Part shown: positions 1-8,840 of the stretch, one piece after another | Layout of the letters: each line of letters opens with the position of its first letter | How positions within the stretch are numbered: the stretch's first letter is position 1 | From: Streptomyces flaveolus | GTDB lineage: Bacteria; Actinomycetota; Actinomycetes; Streptomycetales; Streptomycetaceae | Length of the DNA: 64,000 nucleotides | Assembly (NCBI RefSeq): GCF_000716535.1 | Contig: NZ_JNWV01000037.1 | Span: 124,001-188,000 of the forward strand | Reading direction: 5' to 3' | The notes under the pieces: generated by a model | What the model was told of the DNA's origin: nothing | Databases searched by the model: none | Seen by the model: only the letters and a program-made list of their open reading frames with translations | Made by a program: the position numbers and the translations under genes

Positions 1-1967
1 TGCTCGCAGGTCACTCCGTCGGCGTGACCCTGGTCCAGCAGGTGCATCTGGTGGTTCGCGTTGCGGTACTGGCGGGCCCTCTCCAGCAGTTCGCTCCTGT
101 CCTGCTCGCCGGCCAGCCGCGTCCTGCGAAAGCTCTCCCCCAGCCGGCTCAGCACGGACCACCGCCGCCCCAGGGCGAGAAGGGCGTACAGGGCGAGGAT
201 GTTCAGGCCCAGCCAGATGCCGTACAGCGCGCCCGCGCCCGCGAACCTCGCGGCCCGGACGCCGACGAAGAAGGCGAACAGGGAGACGGTCAGCAGGAGA
301 TCCGGCTTGCTCGGCCCCAGCGGGAACCGCTCGTGTCGCCGGCGGCCGGCTGCCCCGGGCGGTCTGCTGCGGAAGCGCAGCAGAGCCAGCAGGGCGATAC
401 CTGTCAGCACCCAGCTGTAGGCGAAGAGCCATCTCAGGTCGGTGTAGAAGAAGTTCGCGAACATCTGGCTCAGGGCCGCGTTGTGAGCAGCGGGGTCAGG
501 TTGCTCGACGAGCCAGTTGACGCGTTTCCACCGTCGTTCGTTCACCCACCAGGCGCACGCGAGGAGTGCCACGGCGACGGCGGCCAGCAGGCTTCCCACG
601 ACGGCCACGCACCGGACCGGGTCGTCGTCCCAGCACCTGGTCCAGCGTCGCCCCTGGAGCAGTCCTCCCTCGCGTACGAAGCGCCAGGCCCAGGCGGCCA
701 TCGCGGCCAGCCACAGCCACACGGTCACCAGCCCCAGCAGGGCGAGCCCGAAGCGGCCGAAGGCGGTCGTCGTCTTCGCCCCCAGGCCCGCGGGAAGCCC
801 GAAGACATCGTGGGCCAGGATCACCAGCAGGCCGGTGCCCGCCACCGCACATGTGGTCGCCGTGACGGCGAGCGCCTGACGATGGCGGCTGTCTGCCGGC
901 CGGGCCGGCGCGTCCGGGCCGGTGCCGGCCGGGGTCCGTGACGCGCCCAGGCTCCACGGGCGGGCGGCGAAGACCAGGGCCACGCCCGCGGGGATGCACA
1001 GAAGGGCGTGCGACCGGGGGGAGAACCGGCCCTGCGGGACGAACAGGAGCAGTGCCAGAGCGACCCCCGCGCTCAGACCGGCCCACTCCAGCAGCGTGCG
1101 CGTGAAACTGACGTCCTGTCCGGAGCCGCTGTCCGGGGCGTCCGCGGTGGGCCGCCGGGCCTCCTCCGCCGGCGCTGGTCGCCGTGCCGCTCCGGGCCCG
1201 GTGGCCGCCTCGGCGGGCTCGGCACGGAGTGCGGCCACAGCGATCAGGATCGAGGCGCACAGCCACCACGAGGCGATGCCCGCGGTGGCCCAGAGCGACT
1301 GACCGAGCCTCATCGGCAGCAGGCGCTGCCAGGGTGGATCGACCTCCACCTGTACCTCTTCGGGCAGCTTGTTCTTCCACACCAGGTGGTTCTCGGTGGA
1401 GAGCGACGCGTGTTCCACGAGGTCGTTGAAATTGAGGCCGCCCAGATCGACCTCGATCCGCTCCCACCGGACGGTCTGGAGCGTCGGCGGCCACAGGTAG
1501 ATCATCCATGTCCTCCCCGTGGGGATGACCTGCCAAGGACCCACGAGGACGGGATTTTCCGAGGTGATCCAGTTGTAGGCGACGTAGCGCACCGTGACCG
1601 CGGCGTCGGTGGCGGTCACCACCGGGTGGTGGGCGCGCCATTCGTTCCGTGCCCCGGGGGCCTCGTCCCCGAGCAGCAGGCATCGCATCGCCTGGCGGTA
1701 CTGCGGGGACTTCTCACCGAACGTCAGATGCCTGGCGTGCGGCCACTGTCTGGGCACCCGTACCGTCATGTCGGAAGTGAGCCGGGGAGTCGAGCGCTTG
1801 TGCTGCTCCAGCCGCAGGGTGGCGCTGACGGTGCTTCCCCTGAGGCCGTCCGACATGCAGTCGGTACCGGCGTCGCGCTGCCGTGCCTGAGCCGGACCGC
1901 ACCCACCGGCCCATGCCACCAGCACCAGGAGCGGCAGCAACAGCCGCCACCACCGAGTCATCGCCAT
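1..1967 (-). CDS. Multi-pass membrane protein, C-terminus cut by window edge
   Basis: The frame is open from an ATG at 1967 (ggagagg ribosome site about 10 bases upstream) to base 1, so at least 655 residues are visible and the stop lies outside. The N-terminus is a signal-like hydrophobic stretch ending in WAGGC, a possible but imperfect lipobox. Residues about 35-215 form a soluble, presumably extracellular domain. From about residue 220 there are roughly eight hydrophobic segments split by an Ala/Pro-rich loop. The last visible residues are charged (ARQYRNANHQMH). It resembles large Streptomyces integral membrane proteins of unknown function, possibly DUF6185; that family name is from memory and uncertain. 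Function unknown. Confidence 0.8.
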   Translation of the reverse strand, partial: MAMTRWWRLLLPLLVLVAWAGGCGPAQARQRDAGTDCMSDGLRGSTVSATLRLEQHKRSTPRLTSDMTVRVPRQWPHARHLTFGEKSPQYRQAMRCLLLGDEAPGARNEWRAHHPVVTATDAAVTVRYVAYNWITSENPVLVGPWQVIPTGRTWMIYLWPPTLQTVRWERIEVDLGGLNFNDLVEHASLSTENHLVWKNKLPEEVQVEVDPPWQRLLPMRLGQSLWATAGIASWWLCASILIAVAALRAEPAEAATGPGAARRPAPAEEARRPTADAPDSGSGQDVSFTRTLLEWAGLSAGVALALLLFVPQGRFSPRSHALLCIPAGVALVFAARPWSLGASRTPAGTGPDAPARPADSRHRQALAVTATTCAVAGTGLLVILAHDVFGLPAGLGAKTTTAFGRFGLALLGLVTVWLWLAAMAAWAWRFVREGGLLQGRRWTRCWDDDPVRCVAVVGSLLAAVAVALLACAWWVNERRWKRVNWLVEQPDPAAHNAALSQMFANFFYTDLRWLFAYSWVLTGIALLALLRFRSRPPGAAGRRRHERFPLGPSKPDLLLTVSLFAFFVGVRAARFAGAGALYGIWLGLNILALYALLALGRRWSVLSRLGESFRRTRLAGEQDRSELLERARQYRNANHQMHLLDQGHADGVTCE

Positions 1968-2146
1968 AGGGCCGACACCTCTCCATGTCCCCGGCGAATG
2001 TAGACAAAGCGTTGTACATGTCATGCTCGGACACACGGCGGGCCGCCGACACACACCTGCTTGGGCGTGCCATTGGCATTTGCGGGGGCCGGTTCGGCGT
2101 CCGACAATGGAAGCCCGGTGACCGTCACTCGATTGACGGAGGACCC

Positions 2147-2548
2147 ATGACCGACACCGAAACGGGCGTCCCGCGCAATCCGCTTCCCCGATTCGAGGAG
2201 GCCGAAGGACTGGGGCCCCAGGACGCCGAGTTCGTCGAGGATCTGGTGGCGGTGCTGGCCAAGCACGGGAATCTGAACCGTTTCGGCCTCTGCCTGTTGC
2301 ACGACCACTTCCCGCTCCGCGCCGGCGAAGTGCTGGTGGAGACGAACGACCCCGCGGCCCGCACGCTGCACGCCCATGTCGAGAAGGCGGACAGGACGCA
2401 GCACGCCAAAGCATCGCAATGGCGGTTCGTGCCGCATGCCGGCCGCGAGCCGGGCGCGGGGTCCGAGGGCGGCTCCTATCAGGAGATCATGCTGTGCACC
2501 ACGCTCGATCTCTGCCCGGGGCGCGCGGACGACCGCGACGGTCGTTGA
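2147..2548 (+). CDS. Conserved hypothetical protein, 133 aa
   Basis: The ATG at 2147 is preceded by gacggagga, a good ribosome site. Upstream in-frame starts (from 1985) lie in the divergent promoter region and are less likely. The protein is soluble and acidic, with no signal peptide and no recognised catalytic motif. It has an N-terminal Pro/Glu-rich part, a helical stretch (EFVEDLVAVLAKHG) and a Cys/His-containing middle (GLCLLHDHFPL). It ends close to a convergent terminator shared with mrp. I do not recognise a family. Confidence 0.75.
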   Translation: MTDTETGVPRNPLPRFEEAEGLGPQDAEFVEDLVAVLAKHGNLNRFGLCLLHDHFPLRAGEVLVETNDPAARTLHAHVEKADRTQHAKASQWRFVPHAGREPGAGSEGGSYQEIMLCTTLDLCPGRADDRDGR

Positions 2549-2567
2549 GCACGCCGGGTACGACGCA

Positions 2568-2595
2568 GGGGCGCCGTCCGTGAGGACGACGCCCC
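2568..2595. terminator. Bidirectional hairpin between convergent genes
   Basis: A GC-rich stem (GGGGCGCCGTCC / GGACGACGCCCC, one mismatch) with loop GTGA lies in the 62-base gap between the 3' ends of the 133-aa gene and mrp. It is followed by TTCGG on the plus strand. Confidence 0.6.
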
Positions 2596-2610
2596 TTCGG
2601 CGTGGCAGAC

Positions 2611-3744
2611 CTAGAACTTGTTCTTCGGAGTGATCCCCAGCGACAGCCCCGCCAGCCCCCGCTGCCGCCCGCCCAGCTTGCCGGCGATCGCGCGCAGTGC
2701 GGAGCCCGCCGGGGAGTCCGGGTCGGTCAGGACGACCGGCTTGCCCTCGTCGCCGCCCTCGCGGAGGCGGACGTCGATCGGGATGTTGCCGAGGACGGGA
2801 ACGGACGTGCCCGTGGTGCGGGTGAGGCCGTCGGCGACGAGCTGGCCGCCGCCGGTGCCGAAGACGTCGACCATCTCGCCGCAGTGCGGGCAGGGCAGGC
2901 CGGACATGTTCTCGACCACGCCGACGATCTTCTGGTGGGTCTGTACGGCGATGGAGCCGGCCCGTTCGGCCACCTCGGCCGCCGCCTGCTGCGGGGTCGT
3001 CACGACGAGGATCTCGGCGTTCGGGACGAGCTGCGCGACGGAGATCGCGATGTCACCGGTGCCGGGCGGGAGGTCCAGCAGCAGGACGTCCAGGTCGCCC
3101 CAGTAGACGTCCGCCAGGAACTGCTGGAGGGCGCGGTGCAGCATCGGGCCGCGCCACACGACCGGGGCGTTGCCCGGGGTGAACATGCCGATGGAGATGA
3201 CCTTCACGCCGTTCGCGGACGGCGGCATGATCATGTTCTCGACCTGGGTGGGCCGGCCGTCGGCGCCCAGCATGCGCGGCACGCTGTGGCCGTAGATGTC
3301 GGCGTCCACGACACCGACCTTCAGCCCGTCGGCGGCCATCGCCGCCGCCAGGTTCACCGTCACCGAGGACTTGCCGACGCCGCCCTTGCCGGACGCGACC
3401 GCGTAGACCCGGGTGAGGTTGCCCGGCTTGGCGAAGGGGACCTCGCGCTCGGCCTGGCCGCCGCGCAGGGCCGCCGCCAGCTCCTTGCGCTGCTCGTCGC
3501 TCATCACGTCCAGCGTGACGTCGACGCGGGTGACGCCCTCGACCCGGGAGACCGCCTCGGTGACGCGCTGCGTGATGGTGTCGCGCATCGGGCAGCCGGA
3601 CACCGTCAGGTACACGGTGACCGCGACCGCTCCGTCCGCGCCGATCTCCACCGATTTGACCATGCCGAGTTCGGTGATCGGGCGGTTGATCTCGGGGTCG
3701 TTCACCGTCGCCAGTGCCTCGCGCACCGCGTCTTCCGTAGCCAT
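2611..3744 (-). CDS. mrp: Mrp/ApbC family iron-sulfur cluster carrier ATPase
   Basis: This 377-aa P-loop protein of the Mrp/NBP35 family binds and transfers Fe-S clusters to apoproteins in the cytoplasm. Residues about 1-90 are an MIP18/DUF59 domain (DPEINRPITELGMV). The ATPase domain begins near residue 110 with the deviant Walker A GKGGVGKSS. A later DLPPGTGD and a CPHC pair (in SGLPCPHCGEM) are the expected cluster-bridging features. Length is normal for actinobacterial Mrp. I chose ATG 3744 because the DUF59 domain starts there; the longer frame to 3807 has no supporting site. No clear Shine-Dalgarno is visible, so the message may be leaderless. Confidence 0.95.
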   Translation of the reverse strand: MATEDAVREALATVNDPEINRPITELGMVKSVEIGADGAVAVTVYLTVSGCPMRDTITQRVTEAVSRVEGVTRVDVTLDVMSDEQRKELAAALRGGQAEREVPFAKPGNLTRVYAVASGKGGVGKSSVTVNLAAAMAADGLKVGVVDADIYGHSVPRMLGADGRPTQVENMIMPPSANGVKVISIGMFTPGNAPVVWRGPMLHRALQQFLADVYWGDLDVLLLDLPPGTGDIAISVAQLVPNAEILVVTTPQQAAAEVAERAGSIAVQTHQKIVGVVENMSGLPCPHCGEMVDVFGTGGGQLVADGLTRTTGTSVPVLGNIPIDVRLREGGDEGKPVVLTDPDSPAGSALRAIAGKLGGRQRGLAGLSLGITPKNKF

Positions 3745-3787
3745 AAGGACGATGGTACGGCGCGCCGAGGGGCGTCCGGGATGCCCC

Positions 3788-4399
3788 TCAGCGGTCTTCT
3801 GTGTCACGTCCCGGCGGTCGTTCCGCCCGTTCCGCCGGGAATACGACGTGACCTGGGTGTCCGTCGTGGCGGCGACGCTCCTCCAGCTCCTTGACCAGGT
3901 CCTGGAGCTCGGAGCGGATCCAGTCGCGGGTGGCCACCTCGCCCAGCCCCGTGCGCAGGGCGGCGACCTCCCGGGTCAGGTACTCGGTGTCGGCGATGGA
4001 CCGCTCGTTCTGCTTGCGGTCCTGCTCCAGGTTGACCCGGTCGCGGTCGTCCTGCCTGTTCTGCGCGAGCAGGATCAGCGGGGCCGCGTAGGACGCCTGA
4101 AGGGACAGCATCAGGGTGAGGAAGATGAACGGGTACTCGTCGAAGCGCAGATGGCGGGGCGCGGCGATGTTCCACACCACCCACACGATGATGACGACCG
4201 TCATCCAGACGATGAAGCGCCCGGTGCCCAGGAACCGGGCGATCTTCTCCGACAGCCGGCCGAAGGCCTCCGGGTCCCACTCGGGCAGGATCCGCCGGCG
4301 CGGCGAGCGCGGCTGGTCCAGCCGGGCCCGGGGCCGGCCGGCGGCGGTGGCGCCCGCCGGATGACGCTCGCGGGTCGCGGTCTCGCGCTCAGGAGCCAT
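3788..4399 (-). CDS. DUF1003 family membrane protein
   Basis: The product is 203 aa. A basic N-terminus (to about residue 45) is followed by the DUF1003 core: two transmembrane segments (IVWMTVVIIVWVVWN and FIFLTLMLSLQASYAAPLILL) and a charged NRQDDRDR stretch leading into a coiled-coil-like, Glu/Arg-rich C-terminus. The start codon overlaps the end of the upstream MgtE_N/CBS gene by 11 bases, so the two are probably translationally coupled. The molecular function of DUF1003 is not established. Confidence 0.92.
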   Translation of the reverse strand: MAPERETATRERHPAGATAAGRPRARLDQPRSPRRRILPEWDPEAFGRLSEKIARFLGTGRFIVWMTVVIIVWVVWNIAAPRHLRFDEYPFIFLTLMLSLQASYAAPLILLAQNRQDDRDRVNLEQDRKQNERSIADTEYLTREVAALRTGLGEVATRDWIRSELQDLVKELEERRRHDGHPGHVVFPAERAERPPGRDTEDR

Positions 4400-5690
4400 G
4401 CGTGGCCGCCCCCTCTCCTTGATCGAGCCCCTCTTCGAGGTGGAACTCCGTCTCCCGCCAGTCCTCGGGCAGCATGTGGTCCAGTACGTCGTCCACGGTC
4501 ACCGCGCCGAGCAGCGACCCGGACTCGTCCACCACGGGCGCCGCCACCATGTCGTACGTCGCGAAGAACCCGGCGATGACGTGCAGGCCGGCGTCCGGGG
4601 ACAGCGCCTGCAGATCGTCGTCCACGAGCGAGCTGACCAGGGTGTACGGCGGGTCGCGCAGCAGCCGCTGGAAGTGGACGGTGCCCAGGTACTTGCCGGT
4701 GGGGGTCTCGTCCGGCGGGCGGCAGACGTAGACCTGGGCGGCGAGGGCGGGGGACAGGTCCGGGTTGCGGACCCGGGCGAGCGCGTCGGCGACGGTGGCG
4801 TCGGGCCGCAGCACGATCGGCTCCGTCGTCATCAGGCCGCCGGCCGTGTGCTCCTCGTACGACATCAGGCGGCGCATGTCGGCCGCGTCGGCGGGCTGCA
4901 TCAGGCTCAGCAGCCGCTCCTTGTCCGCCTCGGGCAGTTCGGCGAGCAGGTCGGCCGCGTCGTCCGGGTCCATGGCCTCCAGCACGTCCGCCGCTCGTTC
5001 CTCCTTCAGCTTGCCGAGGATCTCGATCTGGTCGTCCTCCGGCAGCTCCTCCAGCACGTCGGCGAGCCGGTCGTCGTCCAGGGCGGCGGCGACCTCGGCC
5101 CGGCGTTTCGGGGAGAGGTGGTGCAGGACGTTGGCGAGGTCGGCCGGGCGTAGCTGCTCGAAGGTGGCGAGCAGGCTCTCGGCGCCCTGTCCGTGCTCCT
5201 CCAGGGAGAACCCGGTGACGGCGGACCACTCGGCCGTCAGCGTCTCCCCCCTGGCCCGGCGGAAGGCGCCGCCCTTGCGCCCCTTGCGCAGGAAGACGCG
5301 GTCGACCTCCCAGTCCCGGCGGGCGGGCAGCTGCTGCACGGACACGTCGAGGACGGTGACCTCCTCGCCGGTCTCCACCAGCGTCACGCGTCGGTCCAGC
5401 AGCTCGCCGAAGACCAGCCGCTCGGTGGGCCTCTGCTCGAAGCGGCGGACGTTGACCACGCCGGTGGTGATGACCTGGCCGGACTCGATGCCGGTGACCC
5501 GGGTCATGGGCAGGAAGATACGGCGCCGGGTGGACAGCTCGACGACGAGCCCGAGGACGCGCGGGGGCCGTCGCCCGACGCGCAGCATGACGACCAGATC
5601 GCGGACGCGACCCACCTGGTCGCCGGTCGGATCGAAGACGGGAACCCCGGCGAGGTGCGAGACGAAGATCCGGGGGGCGCCGGCTGCCAT
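4389..5690 (-). CDS. MgtE intracellular N-domain / CBS-domain protein lacking the channel
   Basis: The product is 433 aa. Residues about 1-170 are PRC-barrel-like (HLAGVPVFDPTGDQVGRVRDL). Next comes an MgtE_N superhelical domain with repeated LPEDD-type turns (about 190-290), then a pair of CBS domains (SYEEHTAGGLMTTEP, then PVVDESGSLLGAVTVDD). The five-helix membrane channel of true MgtE is absent, so this looks like a detached Mg2+/nucleotide sensor module. ATG 5690 has aaggaag upstream. It is translationally coupled to the DUF1003 gene, and a CorA channel lies 1.6 kb away. A role in magnesium homeostasis is inference. Confidence 0.9.
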   Translation of the reverse strand: MAAGAPRIFVSHLAGVPVFDPTGDQVGRVRDLVVMLRVGRRPPRVLGLVVELSTRRRIFLPMTRVTGIESGQVITTGVVNVRRFEQRPTERLVFGELLDRRVTLVETGEEVTVLDVSVQQLPARRDWEVDRVFLRKGRKGGAFRRARGETLTAEWSAVTGFSLEEHGQGAESLLATFEQLRPADLANVLHHLSPKRRAEVAAALDDDRLADVLEELPEDDQIEILGKLKEERAADVLEAMDPDDAADLLAELPEADKERLLSLMQPADAADMRRLMSYEEHTAGGLMTTEPIVLRPDATVADALARVRNPDLSPALAAQVYVCRPPDETPTGKYLGTVHFQRLLRDPPYTLVSSLVDDDLQALSPDAGLHVIAGFFATYDMVAAPVVDESGSLLGAVTVDDVLDHMLPEDWRETEFHLEEGLDQGEGAATHGS

Positions 5691-5919
5691 GGCTCTGCTT
5701 CCTTTGCCTGGGAATCGCTGGGAGTCTGCGGGGGAGTCGCTGAGGACTGCTCTGGGTGGAATTTGCTCGGATTTGCCCGCGCGGGTGCGCTTCAGGCTAG
5801 CCCGTACCGCTCGGATACGCCCTGGTGGGGGGTCCGGACGGACTGGCTCCGCCGGGCGGGCGGGGCACCGGTACGCTGCGGTACGCCGCTCAGGAACCGT
5901 CAGAAAGGCGACCTCACCT

Positions 5920-6666
5920 GTGACTGCGATGCCCCGGGGCCGTACCCGCCGGACCGCGCTGCTGACCGCGACCTGCGCCTTGGCCGTGACGGGAGCGATG
6001 GCGTTGTCGGGGTGCGGTGGCGACGACGACCCGGACGCGGGCACCAACGGGGTGGGCAAGCTGCCCGCAGGCACGATCCAGGCGAAGACGCGGGCGGCGG
6101 CGGAGACGGCGTCGGCCGTGCGGCTGGCCGGGACCGTGGTCACCAGTGGCCGTACGTACCGGCTGGACATGCGGCTCAAGGACGACGGCGGGACCGGGTC
6201 GGTGACCTCGCAGGGGGCGACCTTCAAGCTCCTGCGGGTCGGCGAGGAGCTGTACCTCAAGGCCGACGCGGACTTCTGGAACCACGCCGACGGCAACGAC
6301 GGTGCCGCGGGCAAGCTGGACGGCAAGTACGTGAAGGTGCCGCAGGGGGATCCCTCGTACAAGAAGTTCAGCGGTTTCACGGACAAGGACGTCCTCCTCG
6401 ACGGTCTGCTGACGCTGCACGGCGCGTTGGCGACGGACGGCCACCACACCGACGGGGCGGGTACCCGCACGATCCGCATCACCGGCGACAAGGGGTCCGG
6501 AGGCACGCTGGACGTGTCCCTCCAGGGCACGCCCTATCCCCTGCGCCTGGTCCGCGCCGGCGACGCGGGGACGCTCCGCTTCTCCGACTGGGGCAAGAAC
6601 TTCACCGTCGAGGAACCGGCCAAGTCGGACACGGTGGACTACGGCAGACAACTGCCGACGTCGTAG
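5920..6666 (+). CDS. Lipoprotein, LppX/LprG-like size, 248 aa
   Basis: GTG 5920 (or ATG 5929, same frame) follows gaaagg. The N-terminus has a twin-Arg basic patch (RGRTRRTALL), a hydrophobic core and lipobox ALSGC, so it should be lipidated on the outer face of the membrane. The mature part is hydrophilic and beta-rich, lacks catalytic motifs and has about the length of actinobacterial LppX/LprG-type proteins. It is transcribed divergently from the MgtE_N/CBS gene. Substrate unknown. Confidence 0.85.
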   Translation: MTAMPRGRTRRTALLTATCALAVTGAMALSGCGGDDDPDAGTNGVGKLPAGTIQAKTRAAAETASAVRLAGTVVTSGRTYRLDMRLKDDGGTGSVTSQGATFKLLRVGEELYLKADADFWNHADGNDGAAGKLDGKYVKVPQGDPSYKKFSGFTDKDVLLDGLLTLHGALATDGHHTDGAGTRTIRITGDKGSGGTLDVSLQGTPYPLRLVRAGDAGTLRFSDWGKNFTVEEPAKSDTVDYGRQLPTS

Positions 6667-6709
6667 GGGAGCGGCGGGGCCGTGGGACGGTTGCCGGCGG
6701 TGCGGCCGG

Positions 6710-7225
6710 TCACTTGCCCTTGCGGCGTCTGAGCAACAGTTTCGGCAGGCCCGCCGGCACCGGTCTGCGAGTGGTCGCCGGAGTCGGCACCGGGCGTTGC
6801 GCCAGGTCGCCGTCCGGCAGCGGCGCCACCGGCCCCGTCGGCACCAGGCGGAGCACCCGGCACTCCCGGGCCCAGCGGGCCGGCATCCGTTCCCCGTCGG
6901 GGGCGTTCAGCCGCTTGCCCTTCAGCTCGGCGACGGCCGCCTCCCACTCCGGCGAGCCGGACGGCAGCTCGGACACGGTCGCCGTGAACGTCACCAGCCG
7001 GCCGCCCTTGTCCTTGCTGCGCACGCTCACCTCGGCGGAGCCCCCGTCGGCGAGCCCCTCCAGCGGCTGCTCACCGGGCCCGTCACCGACCACGCACACC
7101 GCACCCTCGTGCCACACGTGCCACAGCGCCCGCGCGGCGGGGGTCCCGGCGCCCCTGACCCAGATCAGGCCGGACTTCTTCGCGGCCTCCTCGATGAGGG
7201 CCCGGTCGAGCAGCTCGCTTGTCAT
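6710..7225 (-). CDS. Conserved hypothetical protein, possibly split-barrel fold
   Basis: The product is 171 aa and cytoplasmic. The N-terminal half (ALIEEAAKKSGLIWVRGAG and ALWHVWHEGAVCVVGDGPGE) resembles pyridoxamine-oxidase-like split-barrel proteins, but no flavin-binding residue can be assigned by eye. The C-terminus is Pro/Arg-rich and ends in a basic cluster (LLLRRRKGK). It lies 33 bases downstream of corA on the same strand and may share its transcript. Confidence 0.82.
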   Translation of the reverse strand: MTSELLDRALIEEAAKKSGLIWVRGAGTPAARALWHVWHEGAVCVVGDGPGEQPLEGLADGGSAEVSVRSKDKGGRLVTFTATVSELPSGSPEWEAAVAELKGKRLNAPDGERMPARWARECRVLRLVPTGPVAPLPDGDLAQRPVPTPATTRRPVPAGLPKLLLRRRKGK

Positions 7226-7258
7226 GCGTCCCAGCCTAACCAGGCCGTACCGGCCCGC

Positions 7259-8383
7259 TCACAGCCAGCCGTTGCGCTTCAGCGTGCGGTGGATGCCCAG
7301 GCAGAGCGCGGCGGTGATGCCCATGATCACCGGGTAGCCGTACCTCCAGTGCAGCTCGGGCATGTACTGGAAGTTCATGCCGTACACCCCGCACACCATC
7401 GTCGGTACGGCGATGATGGCCGCCCACGCCGTGATCTTGCGCATGTCCTCGTTCTGCGCGACGGACGCCTGCGCGAGGTTGGCCTGGAGGATGGAGTTGA
7501 GCAGTTCGTCGAAGCCCAGCACCTGCTCCTGGACCCGGGCGAGGTGGTCGGCGACGTCCCGGAAGTACTTCTGGATGTCCGGGTCGATCAGCCGCATCGG
7601 CCGCTCGCTCAGCAGCTGCATCGGCCGCAGCAGCGGCGCCACCGCCCGCTTGAACTCCAGCACCTCACGCTTGAGTTGGTAGATCCGTGCGGAGTCCACG
7701 CCGCGCGAGACGCCGCCCCGGCGGCCGGGTGAGAAGACCTCGGTCTCCACCTCGTCGATGTCGTCCTGGACCGCGTCGGCGACCGCGATGTAGCCGTCCA
7801 CGACGTGGTCGGCGATGGCGTGCAGCACGGCCGAGGGGCCCTTGGCGAGCAGCTCCGGGTCGTCCTGGAGGCGGTGCCGCAGGGCGCGCAGCGAACCCTG
7901 GCCGCCGTGCCGGACGGTGATGAAGAAGTCCCGGCCGGTGAAGCACATCACCTCGCCGGTCTCCACGACCTCGCTGTTGGCGGTGAGCCGGTCGTGCTCG
8001 ACGTAGTGGATGGTCTTGAAGACGGTGAACAGCGAGTCGTCGTACCGCTCCAGCTTCGGCCGCTGGTGCGCCTGCACGGCGTCCTCGACGGCCAGCGGGT
8101 GCAGCCCGAACTCGCCCGCGATACCGGCGAATTCCGCCTCGGTGGGCTCGTGCAGCCCGATCCAGACGAACCCGCCGTCGCGGCGCACCAGCCGCATGGC
8201 CTCGTGCGGGCTGAGCGGCCCCGGGCTCTGCACGCGGGCGCCGTCGCGGTAGACGGCGCAGTCGACGACGGCCGAGGGCGTGCCGGGGGCGCGCGTGGCG
8301 TCGTACGACGTGCTGGTGTCCTTGCGCAGCGAGACACGGGACGACGGGCGGACCACGGCGCGCAGGTCGCGGATCATCGACAT
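7259..8383 (-). CDS. corA: CorA family magnesium/cobalt channel
   Basis: A 374-aa CorA protein: a large cytoplasmic alpha/beta and helical domain, then two C-terminal transmembrane helices. The diagnostic YGMNF motif sits at the end of the first helix (about residue 322), followed by a short MPELHW loop. It should form a pentameric Mg2+ channel in the plasma membrane. The ATG at 8383 has a perfect aaggag 8 bases upstream. The promoter seems to be about 400 bases away, giving a long leader with a short ORF (see separate entries). A split MgtE/CBS sensor gene is nearby. Confidence 0.95.
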   Translation of the reverse strand: MSMIRDLRAVVRPSSRVSLRKDTSTSYDATRAPGTPSAVVDCAVYRDGARVQSPGPLSPHEAMRLVRRDGGFVWIGLHEPTEAEFAGIAGEFGLHPLAVEDAVQAHQRPKLERYDDSLFTVFKTIHYVEHDRLTANSEVVETGEVMCFTGRDFFITVRHGGQGSLRALRHRLQDDPELLAKGPSAVLHAIADHVVDGYIAVADAVQDDIDEVETEVFSPGRRGGVSRGVDSARIYQLKREVLEFKRAVAPLLRPMQLLSERPMRLIDPDIQKYFRDVADHLARVQEQVLGFDELLNSILQANLAQASVAQNEDMRKITAWAAIIAVPTMVCGVYGMNFQYMPELHWRYGYPVIMGITAALCLGIHRTLKRNGWL

Positions 8384-8798
8384 GGGCAGGCTCCTTCGCG
8401 GGCGGGCAGCGAGGGCACGCGGCGACGGGTGGAACTACCCGGAATGGGGACGTCCTGTGTGCGTGTGTTTGGCACGTCCACAAAGCGGGGAGCACCGCAC
8501 CGTCACGGTGGCGACTTCGCTGCTGACGCAGAACTGATTCAGGTCAGACAGATCAGGCAAAGCGAAACGAAGTGCTCTTCCGAACGACGGAGCGCGAGGG
8601 AAGGCGGCGGCCAGCCGGTAACTACATCAGCAGCCGGAAGAGCGAGTGGTACTGCACGGTCGACTTCGATCCATGACAGCCCCACCTCCTCCGGCCGGTC
8701 CCTCGTAAGGGAGTCTCTCGGCGTCGGGACCCGATAGCACGCTTCGGCGTGCTGGCCCCGAACCACCGGCTCAGAGTACCAGCCGCCCGTACTGTCAA
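8384..8798 (-). promoter_or_regulatory. Long structured 5' leader upstream of corA
   Basis: No long gene occupies this stretch. On the minus strand a TTGACA (8798 down to 8793) precedes GGTACTCT. There follow a perfect AGCACGC-CGAA-GCGTGCT hairpin inside a larger stem, a TCCCT-TACG-AGGGA hairpin, and a purine-rich ggaggagg that serves a 15-codon ORF. About 240 bases then remain before the corA ribosome site. The arrangement suggests leader control of CorA, but I could not match it to the M-box consensus I remember. The promoter spacing is not ideal. Confidence 0.4.
8627..8674 (-). CDS. Putative 15-aa leader ORF upstream of corA
   Basis: ATG 8674 is preceded by ggaggagg about 10 bases upstream and encodes MDRSRPCSTTRSSGC. 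It sits directly after two stable hairpins, one of which could pair near the ribosome site. This is the geometry of a regulatory leader peptide rather than a functional protein. The coding evidence is only the ribosome site and position. Confidence 0.35.
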   Translation of the reverse strand: MDRSRPCSTTRSSGC

Positions 8799-8840
8799 GG
8801 CGCCGCTTTGCCCGCTGCTGACGAGTTCTATGCTCAGCGC

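Noticed and set aside
1984..2020. TGTA...TACA imperfect palindrome in the divergent region before the 133-aa gene
   Set aside because: The half-sites are out of register by one base and no regulator is adjacent; too weak to annotate.
8520..8800. M-box (ykoK) magnesium riboswitch upstream of corA
   Set aside because: The conserved loop sequences I remember for the M-box are not found. The leader is reported as an unclassified structured region instead.
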